This document shows positions 24,626 through 35,720 of a stretch of DNA of 64,000 bases, in pieces. The stretch is from NCBI RefSeq assembly GCF_000687475.1, contig NC_057321.1, forward strand, positions 1,364,001 to 1,428,000, in the 5' to 3' direction. The translations under genes and the position numbers were made by a program. Origin of the DNA: Ustilaginoidea virens. Taxonomy: Eukaryota > Ascomycota > Sordariomycetes > Hypocreales > Clavicipitaceae. How positions within the stretch are numbered: the stretch's first letter is position 1; each line of letters begins with the position of its first letter. The notes below the pieces were generated by a model that was given only the letters and a program-made list of their open reading frames with translations, made no database searches and was not told the origin of the DNA.

Positions 24626-25607
24626 ATTGTTAATAATAAAAAGCATTTCACCACTTTTCACTATTTTAAGAAGGATGATAAGCCTGTAATTACTACTAGT
24701 GGTGGCCCTATTTCCCCTACTAGTTAGGGCACAGCACGATTTACTATACTATAGGGCATTAATCCTACAAAATAGGGTATTATAGAGCTCAAGAATGCCC
24801 TATATATTCCTACCTTAGATATTAATATTATTAGCGGTGTAAAGCACTATGCCGCTAAAGGGGTACTAATTAAAAATCAGCTTTGGTCAGCAAGCCGTAA
24901 ATGCATCGGCATTTTTAATTTTGAAAAATACGGCTTTTTCCTTCCACAGAAAGGAATAGATACACTACTGCTACATCAACCTTGCAGCTATTATACTACT
25001 AATAGTATAGTAGTAGAGGTCCCCAGCCCTACTAACCCTGCTGATTATAGTGATTCTAAGGATACCACTATTACCCCCGCTCCTACTACTGCAACTAGTA
25101 AGGAACCTGTAGAGGCTACTAGCCCTACTACTCAACCTTCCGCTGTTATGACTAGCGAAGACCCTGTAGAAATTACTAACCCTACTCCTGCCCCTATAGC
25201 TGCTGATACAGAATATCAGAAGCTATTACAATTAGCTGGTATTTAGCATGTACGGCTAAGGGCATATAGGTATTCAGCTGCTTAAAAAGACTTGTGCTAA
25301 TACCCCTGGTCTGCCTAACCTTAATAAGGTTAAAGATGCTGATTTTCGCTGCTTAGCCTGTATCCAGGCTAAAAAGATTAGAAGACCTTCTAAGAATACA
25401 ATACCTAATCCAGCTAAATGCCTGGATATTATAGAAGGTAATACTTTTGCTATATCACCTATGCCATATAATAAACGACCTGTTGCCCTTATATTAGTGG
25501 ATAGAAAATCCCGATTCCGCTGGCTTTACTTACTGCCTAATAGGGAAGGCACTATTGTATTTAAAGCATTATAGAGCTTTATATAGAGCCTATAGGTAAG
25601 ATATAGT
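24626..25607 (+). pseudogene. A1 protease-integrase continuation, truncated
   Basis: This continues A1's Gag-Pol after element B. It follows C's 7772-8792 closely: the rest of the protease, the Pro/Thr-rich spacer, the zinc-binding part of integrase with both Cys of the CxxC retained (about 25352-25365), and the first part of the integrase core. It ends abruptly at 25607 where the reversed LTR of D begins. Several RIP-type stops are present. Confidence 0.85.
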
Positions 25608-25713
25608 TATTGCAATTCTCAAGGTCACTATAAAAGCAGAGCCTTACTAGCTAGCTAGATAGTATAAGACTGTTTGCGACCTATAAACTAATCTTAGTAT
25701 AAATATTAGATTT

Positions 25714-25925
25714 TATTAAGGATTCGGGCTACGCCCGTATTATACTAAGGGCAAGCTCGAGTATACGCGCAGCATAGTGCCAAGGGGATATAGGTATCAA
25801 TTATACTAAGTATGGTAACTTAGTATAATACGTACTCTTTTGGCCGTATAGTTAAGAGAGTAGGTTTTTACCTGGCGATATGCGCAGACACCCGCTTAGG
25901 GCCCAATTAAGCCACTTTATTACAT
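25714..25925 (+). repeat. Left 212-bp terminal repeat of the miniature element
   Basis: It contains a hairpin CGGGC-TAC-GCCCG near its start and a perfect 12-bp stem, ATTATACTAAGT/ACTTAGTATAAT, with a 6-nt loop (about 25802-25831). The motif TATACTAAG recurs within the repeat. Confidence 0.75.
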
Positions 25926-26063
25926 TTGTACTAAGTTACCTAAGGTTATAGGTTCGAATCCCGCATATAGTGCGCGGGCTCTTTATCTGGGCTTATAGAG
26001 GACATACTACTAGCCTCTAGGGGGTGTATGGTATTATATAGCCGGCTGCGGAGAGGGGAGCTA

Positions 26064-26275
26064 TATTAAGGATTCGGGCTACGCCTGTATTATACTAAGG
26101 GCAAGCTCGAGTATGCGCACAGTATAGTGCTAAGGGGATATAGGTGTCAATTGTACTAAGTATAGTAACTTGGTATAATACGTACTCTTTTGGCCGTATA
26201 GTTAAGAGAGTAGGTTTTTACCTGGCGATATGCGCAGACACCCGCTTAGGGCCCAATTGGGCCACTTCGTTATAT
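26064..26275 (+). repeat. Right 212-bp terminal repeat of the miniature element
   Basis: This is the partner of 25714-25925, equal in length. It has transition differences only; several weaken the 12-bp stem seen in the left copy. Confidence 0.75.
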
Positions 26276-27048
26276 ACAGATTTTTTACCAAGTCCTAAGA
26301 CTATATAAGTGCTATAAAGTAGGGCAAGTGTAAAGGCAAGGCAAATATAAGATAACTAGAAACGCAGGGAAGATGGGAGTTAAGAGGCATATAGTATATT
26401 AATAGACTCGATTGTGCTGCCCTTCTATTATCTAGAAAGAAGGGGGAAAGCTATCCTATATATATACGAAGGAGGGGTGGGCCTAGGCATCCAGGGAAGC
26501 CAGTAAGAGGGCTCCCTATAATGCTCGCTATAATATATTAGCAACCCCGCTATATCCGACCTTTCTAACCACCCTAACCACCGTATTAGTAATTAGTCAC
26601 TACGCTAGTGACTAACTACCACACTAGTAGACTAGCCACTACGCTAGTAGGCCACCACGCTAATTTAGTAATGCCACACCACGCTAGTAGGCCGCCACCA
26701 CGCTAGTAGGCAACCACGCTAATTTAGCAATGCCACACCTTTTCAATAAGGCCTACCTTACTTGATATATAGTAAATAATCTACTGAAAATCCTTAAGGT
26801 AAAAGGCAAAGGCCTAAGGTAATACTACTATAAGTCTAAGAGGCGGTATAAGGGCCAGAAGGTTAGTAGGCCAGTAGGGCATAAGGCCAGCAGCCTAGTA
26901 GGCTACTATAGGATTTTAATACCCCCTCTGATTAGCTACTGTAATAGCAAGCTAATCGTTGTATAAAGGATAGTGAAAGAAAATGCAATAAAAGTGCTAA
27001 GGAAAAATATAGGAAAAACCTTAGTAAGTTAATATAAGTTAGTATAAG

Positions 27049-30000
27049 TTAGTAGGCCCTAAGACCTAGTAACTCGCGGAACCTAGTAAATTTAGGGCCT
27101 GGCAGTGGCTTCGTAAGACCATTAGCAGGCATACTATTAGTAGGTAAGTAGGTATGTTGCAATTCTCAAGGTCACTATAAAAGCAGAGCCTTACTAGCTA
27201 GCTAGATAGCACAAGACTGTCTGCGACCTGTGAACTAATCTTAGTATAATACTAGATTTTTCACCAAGTCCTAAGACTGTACAAGTGCTATAAAGCAAGG
27301 CAAGTGTAAAGGCAAGGCAAATATAAGATAACCAGAAAACGCAGGGAAGGTAAGAAGTTAAGAGGCATATAGTGCATTAACAGACTCGATTGTGCTGCCC
27401 TTCAACTATCTAGAAAGAAGGGGGAAAGCTATCCTATATATACACGAAGGAGAGATGGGCCCAGGCATTCAGGGTAGCCAATAAGAAGGCTCCCTGTAAT
27501 GCTCACTTGCCACGTATACAATACGTCAGCAGCCCCACTATATCGGGCCTTTTCAACCACCCTAACCACCGCACTAGTAACCAGTCACCGCACTAGTAAC
27601 TATCTACCACGCTAGTAACTACCCACCACACTAGTGGACTAGCCACCACGCTAGTAGACCCACCACGCTAATTTAGCAATGCCACACCTTTTCAATAAGG
27701 CCTACCTTACTTGATATACAGTAAATAATCCACTGAAAATCCTTAAGGTAAAAGGCAAAGGCCTAAGGTAAGACTACCATAAGTCCAAGAGGCGGTATAA
27801 GGGCCAGAAGGTTAGTAGGCCAGTAAGGCATTAGGCCAGCAGCCTAGTAGGCTACTATAGGATTTTAACAAGGTAATTTTAACTAAGCCTAGCTAGGCTT
27901 ACTCCCTAATATACCGGAATTTTAATAGCATATGCTTAGTGCGAGTATGCTAATTAGGGTCATTAGAATTCGAAATAGAGCCCTGGTTATCGCAGTATAG
28001 CGGTATAGGGCATATAATATCAATTTCTAGCTCCTTATAAAGGTTAGAAAGCCACTATACCTTACGGATAGTCTTAAGTAATGCATTAGATTTAGCTTCT
28101 AAAGTAGAAAGTACTACTAAAGAGGCTCTCTTAGAATGCCAACTAATAGGACCACTATTAATAGTAGTTAGGAAGCCTCTAGTAGATTTAGAGGTTTCTT
28201 TATAGCCAGCAAAATCGCTATCAGAATAAGCGGTTATAATAGGCTGTTAGTTACTTTTAGTAGCACTAAAGCAAATAGCTTGGTTCTTAGTGCCTTTAAG
28301 GTAGCTAAAGCTGCCTTTCGCAGTATTTAAATGCATATTAGTTGCCTTAGATATAAACCGAGAGAGGTATTGAGTAGGAAATGCTAGGTCGGGTCTAGTC
28401 ATCATCATAAGCTATATTATAGTGCTAGTAAGGCTCTGATAAAGGCTTTGATTAGTAGGGCTAAGGTCTTTTCTACTAGATTCATTAAGAATTCCTGGTT
28501 AGAGTAGAATAAGCTGAGGTTTAGTATCCTATAAGCTGAATTTAGCTAGAACCTCTGCTATAAATTGGGCTTCGTATAGCCATAAGAGACCTTCTTTCCT
28601 ATTTCGTATAATTTGTACGCCTAAGAAAAAAGAAGCTAGACTGCAGTCTTCTATAGTATAGACCTTATGAAATTTCCTTTTTAGCTGGTTAATATAAGTT
28701 ATATTTAGACTAACTAATAGGCAATCGTCAATATAAGTAACGATAAAGGTGCTAGTTTGCTTATTATAAAAGACGGCAGTATCAGAAGCTAAAGGTAAAA
28801 AACCTTTACTAGAAATTAGGTCTTTTAGCTAGTATTACTATTCGCGGGGTGCTTATTTTAGCCCGTATAGGGCCTTCTTTAGTAAAATAGCTTGCTTAAT
28901 AGAGGGATTAAAGCCGGCTTCTTTAAGTAAAGTTAATAGCCGTTGCCGTTAAATATCAGACTAAAGCTTGCTATCAGTTAGTAATAAGCTCTCTATAAAT
29001 TTAAGAAATCTATTAGGAATATCTATATAAATAGTCTTAGAAAGTTCGCTATTTAGGAAGGCGCCTATAAAGTCGATCTGCTTTATTTCCCAATTATTAC
29101 TAGTAGCTAAAGCTAGTATAACCCTTTAGGTAGGTAGGATAGAGGTAGAAGTATAAGTATACTGAAAATCCTTTCTTTCGACTTGCATAAAACCCTTAAC
29201 TATTAATCTAGCCTTATATTTTATAGGCTAATTATTAGTATCTTTTTTAACCCGAAAAATAGGCCTATTGCGTATAATTTTCCTATTAATAGGAACGCTA
29301 GACTTAGGAATAAATTGGAAGACTTTAGTATCTAATAACTGCTTAAATTCCTTAAATAATGCCTTTATCTAAAGGTCTTTCTTAGGGCTTTGTAGTAGAT
29401 CCTTCCAGCTATTAGGCGTGCCATTAGGGGCCTTTTTAGCTAGCTTACGCTTAGCTGTATAGTAGGAATCCTATATTAGGTGATATAAATCCTGATTAGG
29501 GAATAAGTCGGTAGGGCTGGTAGGGTTGGTAGGGCTAGCAGGGCCAGCAGGGCTAGTAAGGTCGGTAGGATTAAGGCTAGTAAGGATATCTATAAGGTCA
29601 TCCTTTGTAGTAGCCGGGGACTGAAGTATATTAGTAGAGTCCGGTATGCTTTCTAGGTCATCCGGTATAATATTAGTATTATTAATATTAGTAAGGTTAG
29701 TAGGGTTAGAAATGCTTTCTAGGTCATCTAGTAAAATAGCAGGTTCTTTACTGCTAGATACCCCCTCTGAACCTGTATTTTGCCCTTTGTGAAAGTCTCC
29801 TTCTAGGCTACTAGAAATAGGGCCTATACCTTTATTTTAGTGGATAAAGGTAATAAAGGTTGTTTTAGTAATAACCTTCTTCTTTAGAAGGTAGATAAGG
29901 TAAGTATTATTACCTAAAGTGGTAAGGAGCCTACCAGGCTCGGTATAGGGCGCTAATTTTCGGCTTTTTATATGCTTTTCGTATGGTATAAGCACCTTAA

Positions 30001-32692
30001 TAGCTGCTCTAATAGCCCTAAGGTTAATAAGATTAGGGTAGTGCTCTGGTGTTATCTGGTTATAATCTTTTAATAGCTCCTGATAGGGGCTAGAAGGTCT
30101 ATTAGTAACAGCTGTTATATTTACTAGCATAATAACGCCAGTAATTACAGTAGACTAGAGGTTAGATGGTAGTTTTGACTAAACTATAGTAGCACGTAGC
30201 CTATCAGCTATAACCCTAATAGACCGCTTAGCTAGGCCGTTTTATTTATGAATATAAGGGTAAGATATATTAAAAGTTATACCCTGTTCGATAAGCTAAT
30301 CACTAAGCATTTTATTGATTTTATTTCTACTATTATAGTAGAATTCAATAGGCGTTTTACTATATCTGACCTGTAGGCTCTATATAAAGCTCTGTAATGC
30401 TTTAAATATAATAGTGCCTTCCCTATTAGGCAGTAAGTAAAGCTAACGAAATCGGGATTTTCTATCTACTAATATAAGGGCAACAGGTCGTTTGTTATAT
30501 GGCATAGGTGATATAGCAAAAGTATCACCTTCTATAATATCTAGGCATTTAGCTGGATTTGGAATCGCATCTTTAGAAGGTCTTCTAACCTTCTTAGCCT
30601 GTATATAGGCTAGGCAGCGAAAATCAGTATCTTTAACCTTATTAAGGTTAGGAAGACTAGGGGTATTAGTATAAGTCTTTTTAAGTAGCTGAATACCTAT
30701 ATGCCCTAGCCGTATATGCTAAATGCCGGCTAACTGTAATAGCTTCTGGTATTCTGTATTAGTAGCTATAGGGGCAGGAGTAGGGCTAGTAGCCACTATG
30801 GGATTTTCGCTAGTCGTAATAGCGGGATTTTCGCTAGTCGTAATAGCGGGCTCTTTGCTAGTCATAATAGCGGGAGAGTTAGTAGTAAGGCTAATAGCCT
30901 CTATAGGTTCCTTATTAGTCGCAGTAGTAGGAACGGGGGTAATAGTAGTATCCTCAGGATCACTATAATCAGCAGGGTTAGTAGGGCTAGGGACCTCTAC
31001 TACTATACTATTAGTAGTATAATGGCTATATGGTTGATGTAGTAGTGGTGTGTTTATTCCTTTCTGTGGAAGGAAAAAGCCGTATTTTTCAAAGTTAAAA
31101 ATGCCGATACATTTATGGCTTGCTGACTAAAGCTGATTTTTAATTAATACCCCTTTAGCGGCATAGTGCTTTACACCGCTAATAATATTAATATCCAAGG
31201 TAGGAATATATAGGGCATTTTTAAGCTCTATAATACCCCATTTCGTAGGGTTAATGCCCTATAGTATAGTAAATTATGCTATGCCCTAACCAGTAGGGGA
31301 AATAGGGCCACTACTAGTAGTAATAATAGGCTTATCACCCTTCTTAAAATGGTGAAAAGTGGTGAAATGCTTCTTATCATTAATAATATAACAAGTAGAG
31401 CCTATATCGTAAAGGAGGGCATCCTTTGGGGTTTTACCGCCTAATTTAGCACTATAGCTTATAGCTAAGGGCTGGTTATTAGTAGATATAGTGGTAGAAG
31501 AAGAGGAATAAAATATATTAGTATCTTAGGTATTATAATTGCCTATAATAAAGGCCTCGATATCTTGCTGATTATTGCTGGAGTCTTATTTTTTCTTCTG
31601 TTGCTGCTTCTTTTTCCTATTATTAGTAGAATTATTCTTACTATTATTAGTCGAAGCGGTATTAGCAGACCCTTTATTTTTAGAGTCCTTGGAAGCCTTA
31701 AGCTATTTGGGGTTGTTATTAGCAGCTACCTTATTAGACCCTTTAGAACGCTATTCTTCTAGTAGGTTAACCATAAAATACTAGAGGTTAAATTTGCTGC
31801 TGTTAATAACACCCTGGGCGCTATATGCCCTAATTATAGAGCGTTGGCGTTCTGTCTAGCGGGTAAATACCCCCTCTACAGCCTAAAGATACTAGTTAAC
31901 TTAGTCGAAAGAGTCGATCTTAGAACCTAGGATTCTAAGGCGAGAAATATAGCTGTTAAATTCGCTATTAAAAGCCTCTAAAGTACCTTTATAACCGGTA
32001 AATGTAAGGGTGTGAAAGGTAGGGTATAAGTGTGCCTATTGTACTTCTGGTGAGTGGCAATACTAGGCCACTAATAAAAGGTAAGCTTCCTTTGGGTCAT
32101 TATACTAGTCTATAGCCTCTACAGCTTCTTCACTACAGCTATTCTTTAGTATTAGTAGTAAAAGTGCCTGTTCAGACTCATTAAAGTGCCTTGCTATAGA
32201 GGGGTCGTTGACAAAATTAGCTATTTTAAAGGCCCTGAGTTGTATTATAAGGGCTTGCTTCCACTGGTCGAAATTATAGGGGCTTTTTAGCTTTTGGGAC
32301 TCCTTAAAGCGGTTAGCAGTCTTAGCTAATTCCTTAATAGCCCCATTACTAATTTGGTTGGTGATAGTTGTTGGTGGCGTTATATAAATAGGCTCTTTAC
32401 CCTTATATTTTATAGGAGTAGAAGGTTGGTCGATTTCCATAACGTCAGCTTCACTATTATTATCTTTGGTGGTAGTCTTAGTGGAAGGTCCAGCTTTAGT
32501 GGCTTTAGTAGGCTTCTTATTAGTAGCCTAGGTAGCCTAGGTGTCGTTATTTTGCCTACTAATTAGGCCCTGTATAAGGTCAGTTAGTATATTCATCTGG
32601 GATTTTATATCGTCTATATCTAGCTATAGCTGTGCATTAGTATTAACTTCAGTATCGGATTCAGGGACCTTATAGGATCCTGACTCTGCTAT
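27049..32692 (-). pseudogene. Gag-Pol of element D (reverse), RIP-inactivated
   Basis: This is the reverse-strand homologue of C's Gag-Pol. The start codon position (32690-32692) reads ATA. Stops occur throughout at former Trp/Gln codons. The RT catalytic box reads Y-I-D-D (about 28728). The C-terminal end stops at 27049. A solo LTR (27155-27870) splits the RNase H tail. The longest surviving open piece is the gag N-terminal half (32105-32440). Confidence 0.9.
27155..27870 (-). mobile_element. Reversed family-1 solo LTR inside D
   Basis: It runs from TGTTGCAATTC to GGATTTTAACA (716 bp), with AGGTA duplicated at 27150-27154 and 27871-27875. The TGTTG edge retains the form expected before RIP, where other copies read TATTG. 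There is no internal sequence, so this is a solo LTR. Confidence 0.95.
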
Positions 32693-32989
32693 AGTGGGCA
32701 AAAAGGGTTTAAAAATCCGTTGAAAAATGGTGCCGATAGTTGTAAAAACAGAGGAATAACTAGCTAAATAGCTAGCAAAATAGTCGAATAACTGGTAAAA
32801 TAGCCGAGTAACTAGCTAGACAGCTAGTAAATATAGTGGCTAGTAGCCTACTATAAAAGGTAACCGCAGAATATAGCGGCAGGTCTTAATATAAAAAAGC
32901 ACGGATGCCGTAGGCGTTGTGCAAGTCCGTATTATAGCGTTGGTATTCAAGGTGCTTATATGGTGCTGTAATATAAAGGTGCCGTAAGT

Positions 32990-33080
32990 GCCATAGGTGC
33001 CGTAGGTGCCGTAGGTGCCGTAGGTGCCGTAGGTACCGTGGGTGCTATAGGTGCCGTAATATAAAAGGTGCCGTAAATGC
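32990..33080 (-). repeat. 9-bp tandem repeat in the D leader
   Basis: GGTGCCGTA units, the complement of the array in A1 and C, lie at the same leader position with a different number of copies. Confidence 0.85.
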
Positions 33081-33471
33081 CGTACCAAAAGTGCTATAAG
33101 TGGAAGAGTATAATAGGTGCCGTATAGTGCAGTAGGTGTCGTACACTAGGTGCAAAGGTGTTATACAGTGGTATAGTATGGTAGATATCACACTATAAAA
33201 TCCGTAGGTGCCGTAGGTTACGCCGAAAATAACGTAAGGTTACGCTAAAAGTGCCGTAAGGTTACGCCGTAAGTTACCGTTAGGTACGCCGTTGATTGCC
33301 GTAGGGTAATACCGTAAGTAACAAAGGGTAAGCCAAAGGTGATAATAGGTAAGCCGAAGTTAATAAGGGTAAGCTAAAGATACCAAAAGATAGCTATATT
33401 AGTAGTACTAATAAGCAAGAGAGACTAAGGGGTGAACATAAAAAGGTAGGGTAAAAACAAAGAAGTAAAAA

Positions 33472-33486
33472 CCCGGGCTTATAACC
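33472..33486 (-). other. Primer-binding site of D
   Basis: On the minus strand it reads GGTTATAAGCCCGGG, next to the 5' LTR. It is the same half initiator-tRNA site as in C, with one TpG-to-TpA change. Confidence 0.75.
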
Positions 33487-34252
33487 TATTGCAATTCTTA
33501 AGGTCACTATAAAAGCAGAGCCTTACTAGCTAGCTAGATGGCACAAGACTGTCTGCGACCTGTGAACTAATCTTAGTATAAATACTAGATTTTTCACCAA
33601 GTCCTAAGACTATACAAGTGCTATAAAGCAGGGCAAGTGTAAAGGCAAGGCAAATATAAGATAACCAGAAAACGCAGGGAAGGTAAGAAGTTAAAAGGCA
33701 TATAGTGCATTAACAGACTCGATTGTGCTGCCCTTCTACTATCTAGAAAGAAGGGGGAAAGCTATCCTATATATACACGAAGGAGGGGTGGGCCCAGGCA
33801 TTCAGGGTAGCCAGTAAGAAGGCTCCCCGTAATGCTCGCTATGATACGTCAGCAACCCCGCTATATCCGGCCTTTCCAACCACCCTAACCACCGCACTAG
33901 TAATTAGTTACCACGCTAGTGGACTAACCACCACACTAGTAGACTAGCCACCACACTAGTGGACTAGCCACCACGCTAGTGACTAACCACCACACTAGTG
34001 GACTAGCCACCACACTAGTAGGCCGCCACCACGCTAATGGGCTACCACGCTAATTTAGCAATGCCACACCTTTTTAACAAGGCCTACCTTACTTGATATA
34101 CAGTAAATAATCCACTGAAAATCCTTAAGGTAAAAGGCAAAGGCCTAAGGTAATACTACCATAAGTCCAAGAGGCGGTATAAGGGCTAGAAGGTTAGTAG
34201 GCCAGTAGGGCATAAGGTCAGCAGCCTAGTAGGCTACTATAGGATTTTAACA
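33487..34252 (-). repeat. 5' LTR of D
   Basis: This is a 766-bp reversed LTR. It is longer than C's because the U3 CTAGTGTGGTGG minisatellite (about 33890-34040) has additional units. Confidence 0.9.
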
Positions 34253-34688
34253 ATCTACTATTATAGAGTAGACTTATTTAACTTACTATAGGAACCGAAG
34301 GAGGCTATAATAGTACGATCGAAGAAAAGAAAGACGAATAAAGCAATAAAAGAAGGCATAAATACTACGAAAAGAATAAGATGTATAAGCAATAAGGAAG
34401 ATAATATAATTAAAGCAGCCAATATTATTGCAGAAGCAATAAGAATAGGACTCAAGAAAATTGCTGATGTATTGAAAGAATGAATTTGCTGATGAGAATG
34501 GTTTTTTTTTATTTTTATTTATATTTGCTGAAAGAAGTATTCGCTAAAAGAAGTATTATTTTTTTTTTGCTGGGCTCTAGAGAATGCTTCTCTTTCTCTT
34601 TTTTTTTGTTATTGCGATCAATACTACAAAGAAGTGTCTTTTGTTTTTTTTTAGTGTTGTAGGTAATACTATAGAAGAAAGGGGGATC
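34253..34688. other. AT-rich relic between D and the right 104-bp repeat
   Basis: The sequence is low-complexity A/T-rich with poly-T runs and no LTR, tRNA or coding signal. It does not match the missing 3' half of A1. A 64-residue open frame on the minus strand is not credible. Confidence 0.5.
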
Positions 34689-34792
34689 CTGTAAAGGGAT
34701 GAAATAGTGGGGTTCTAGACTAGATTAGCTCGAGAATAATCAACCCTCCTACACAATACATTTTTGGCCCTAATGCCAGTGGAAGGAATTCA
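34689..34792 (+). repeat. 104-bp direct repeat, right copy
   Basis: Partner of 309-412, with five RIP-type transition differences. GC-rich gene space begins immediately after it. Confidence 0.85.
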
Positions 34793-35671
34793 GGGCTTTG
34801 CTGCGGCTTCAGCCTGGCATGGCATGGCAGTGCACACACAACAATCCATCCATGACACCGCAGGGCGGCGCACGCTGATCCAGCGCCAAAGAGGGACTAT
34901 TCCCGAGTCTTAAGAGAAAACCAAAAAAAAAACACCCTCTGATAAAGTAAGGTAAGGAGGGAAAAAAAAAAAAAAAAAAGGGAGAAATAACCAGAATTCA
35001 GGGAAAGAATGAAATAAAAGAAAGGAAATAAATAAATAAAAGTACTACATAGATTACGCCCCCGCGTGTCAATCAGAGCCGAGGACGGTGATTGGCCCAG
35101 CCTGCCATGGGATGGGCAAAGGGCTGGGCGGAGACGCCGGCAGCCCTTTGATGATGAGGTCATGCCGCCGCCCCGCCGCATCATGCATTTCATCCACATC
35201 ATCGATGGGCATCGGATGCTTTGGGAAGGGCCGCCCCCCCTTGCAGCTGCCGAGCGGTCCGGCGCACACTGACGACACTGACGACACTGATGACACTGAC
35301 TGGACACTGACTGGATGCTGTCCATTGCTGCTGGGCTGCTGCTCGCCCCCGGGTTTCCGCCATATAGCGCGCCTGCGGCCGCTTCTCGCTCCATGCATGT
35401 GTCTTGTCTGGTCCTTCCTGACTTGAACTCGCGTCCAGGCAACTCTCTGCATCCAGCCCTGCAACCCCCATCTCGCGACGCAGCATCATTCTCGACCCCG
35501 CACCGTGTGTTTCGGCCGAGACAAAAGAGAGAAGAAACAGGCCACAGAGCAACACAGCCTCTCTCTCTCAACGCACGCGGCCCGACAGGATCGATACCCC
35601 CCCCCGCCGGCGCAAAAGCACATCGCGCGATTCCACATACCAGCTGCTGCTGCGCGGTAGAAGCGCCTCGC

Positions 35672-35720
<49 letters not shown>
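34793..35720. other. Upstream region of the NCE102-like gene
   Basis: GC-rich non-coding sequence. It contains poly-A and A/G runs (34920-35040), an ACTGACGAC minisatellite (about 35268-35315) and a 46-A run (35673-35718) ending two bases before the start codon. Open frames on both strands here are low-complexity and overlap each other; none is called. Confidence 0.6.

Larger units (their letters stand above)
1549..25607 (+). mobile_element. Copia family-1 element A1, 3'-truncated host of the nest
   Basis: A1 is the outermost element. It has a 5' LTR (1549-2287), a primer-binding site, a leader, a gag-like region (3096-4423), then the family-2 element B inserted at 4424-24625 with an ATTGT target duplication, then A1 protease/integrase sequence (24626-25607). 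At 25607 A1 stops at the LTR edge of the reversed element D, and its integrase core, RT, RNase H and 3' LTR are not found in the window. All coding sequence is broken by RIP-type TAG stops. It is the oldest member of the stack because everything else inserted into it. Confidence 0.85.
25714..26278 (+). mobile_element. Miniature terminal-repeat (TRIM-like) element
   Basis: Two 212-bp direct repeats (25714-25925 and 26064-26275) start TATTAAGGATTCGGGC and differ by about 14 transitions with no indel. They flank a 138-bp centre. A purine-rich tract GGAGAGGGGAG (26050-26060) lies four bases before the second repeat, as in LTR elements. The host LTR word AGATTTT is present on both sides, consistent with a 5-7 bp target duplication; the exact ends are ambiguous. 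The centre holds GGTTCGAATCC, a perfect Pol III B-box/tRNA T-loop. It has no coding capacity. The orientation is inferred from the purine tract. Confidence 0.7.
25608..26921 (-). repeat. 3' LTR of D, interrupted by a miniature element
   Basis: This is a reversed family-1 LTR from TATTGCAATTC to GGATTTTAATA. About 565 bp at 25714-26278 are foreign. Subtracting them leaves about 750 bp, the normal LTR size. The inverted purine tract CCCCCTCTG follows at 26922. Confidence 0.9.
25608..34252 (-). mobile_element. Copia family-1 element D, reversed
   Basis: D is a full-length family-1 element on the minus strand. Its 3' LTR is at 25608-26921 (with the miniature element inserted), Gag-Pol at 27049-32692 (with a solo LTR inserted), the leader with 9-bp repeats near 33000, the primer site at 33472-33486, and the 5' LTR at 33487-34252. 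Both outer edges are exact LTR ends, but the flanks (ATAGT left, ATCTA right) do not match. No target duplication survives, and the element borders a truncated A1 on one side only. Confidence 0.9.

Noticed and set aside
25840..25975. A tRNA gene around GGTTCGAATCC
   Set aside because: A weak A-box-like sequence lies about 100 nt upstream, too far without an intron, and no acceptor stem pairs with the bases after the T arm. Only the T-arm resemblance is real.
27049..32692. Isolated short frames in D as separate genes (for example 32105-32440 and 29837-30130)
   Set aside because: They are fragments of one reversed Gag-Pol frame, broken by RIP stops and collinear with element C.
413..34688. A Starship-type giant mobile element
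   Set aside because: There is no tyrosine-recombinase (DUF3435) captain gene or cargo gene. The content is retrotransposons only, although the flanking 104-bp repeats remain unexplained.
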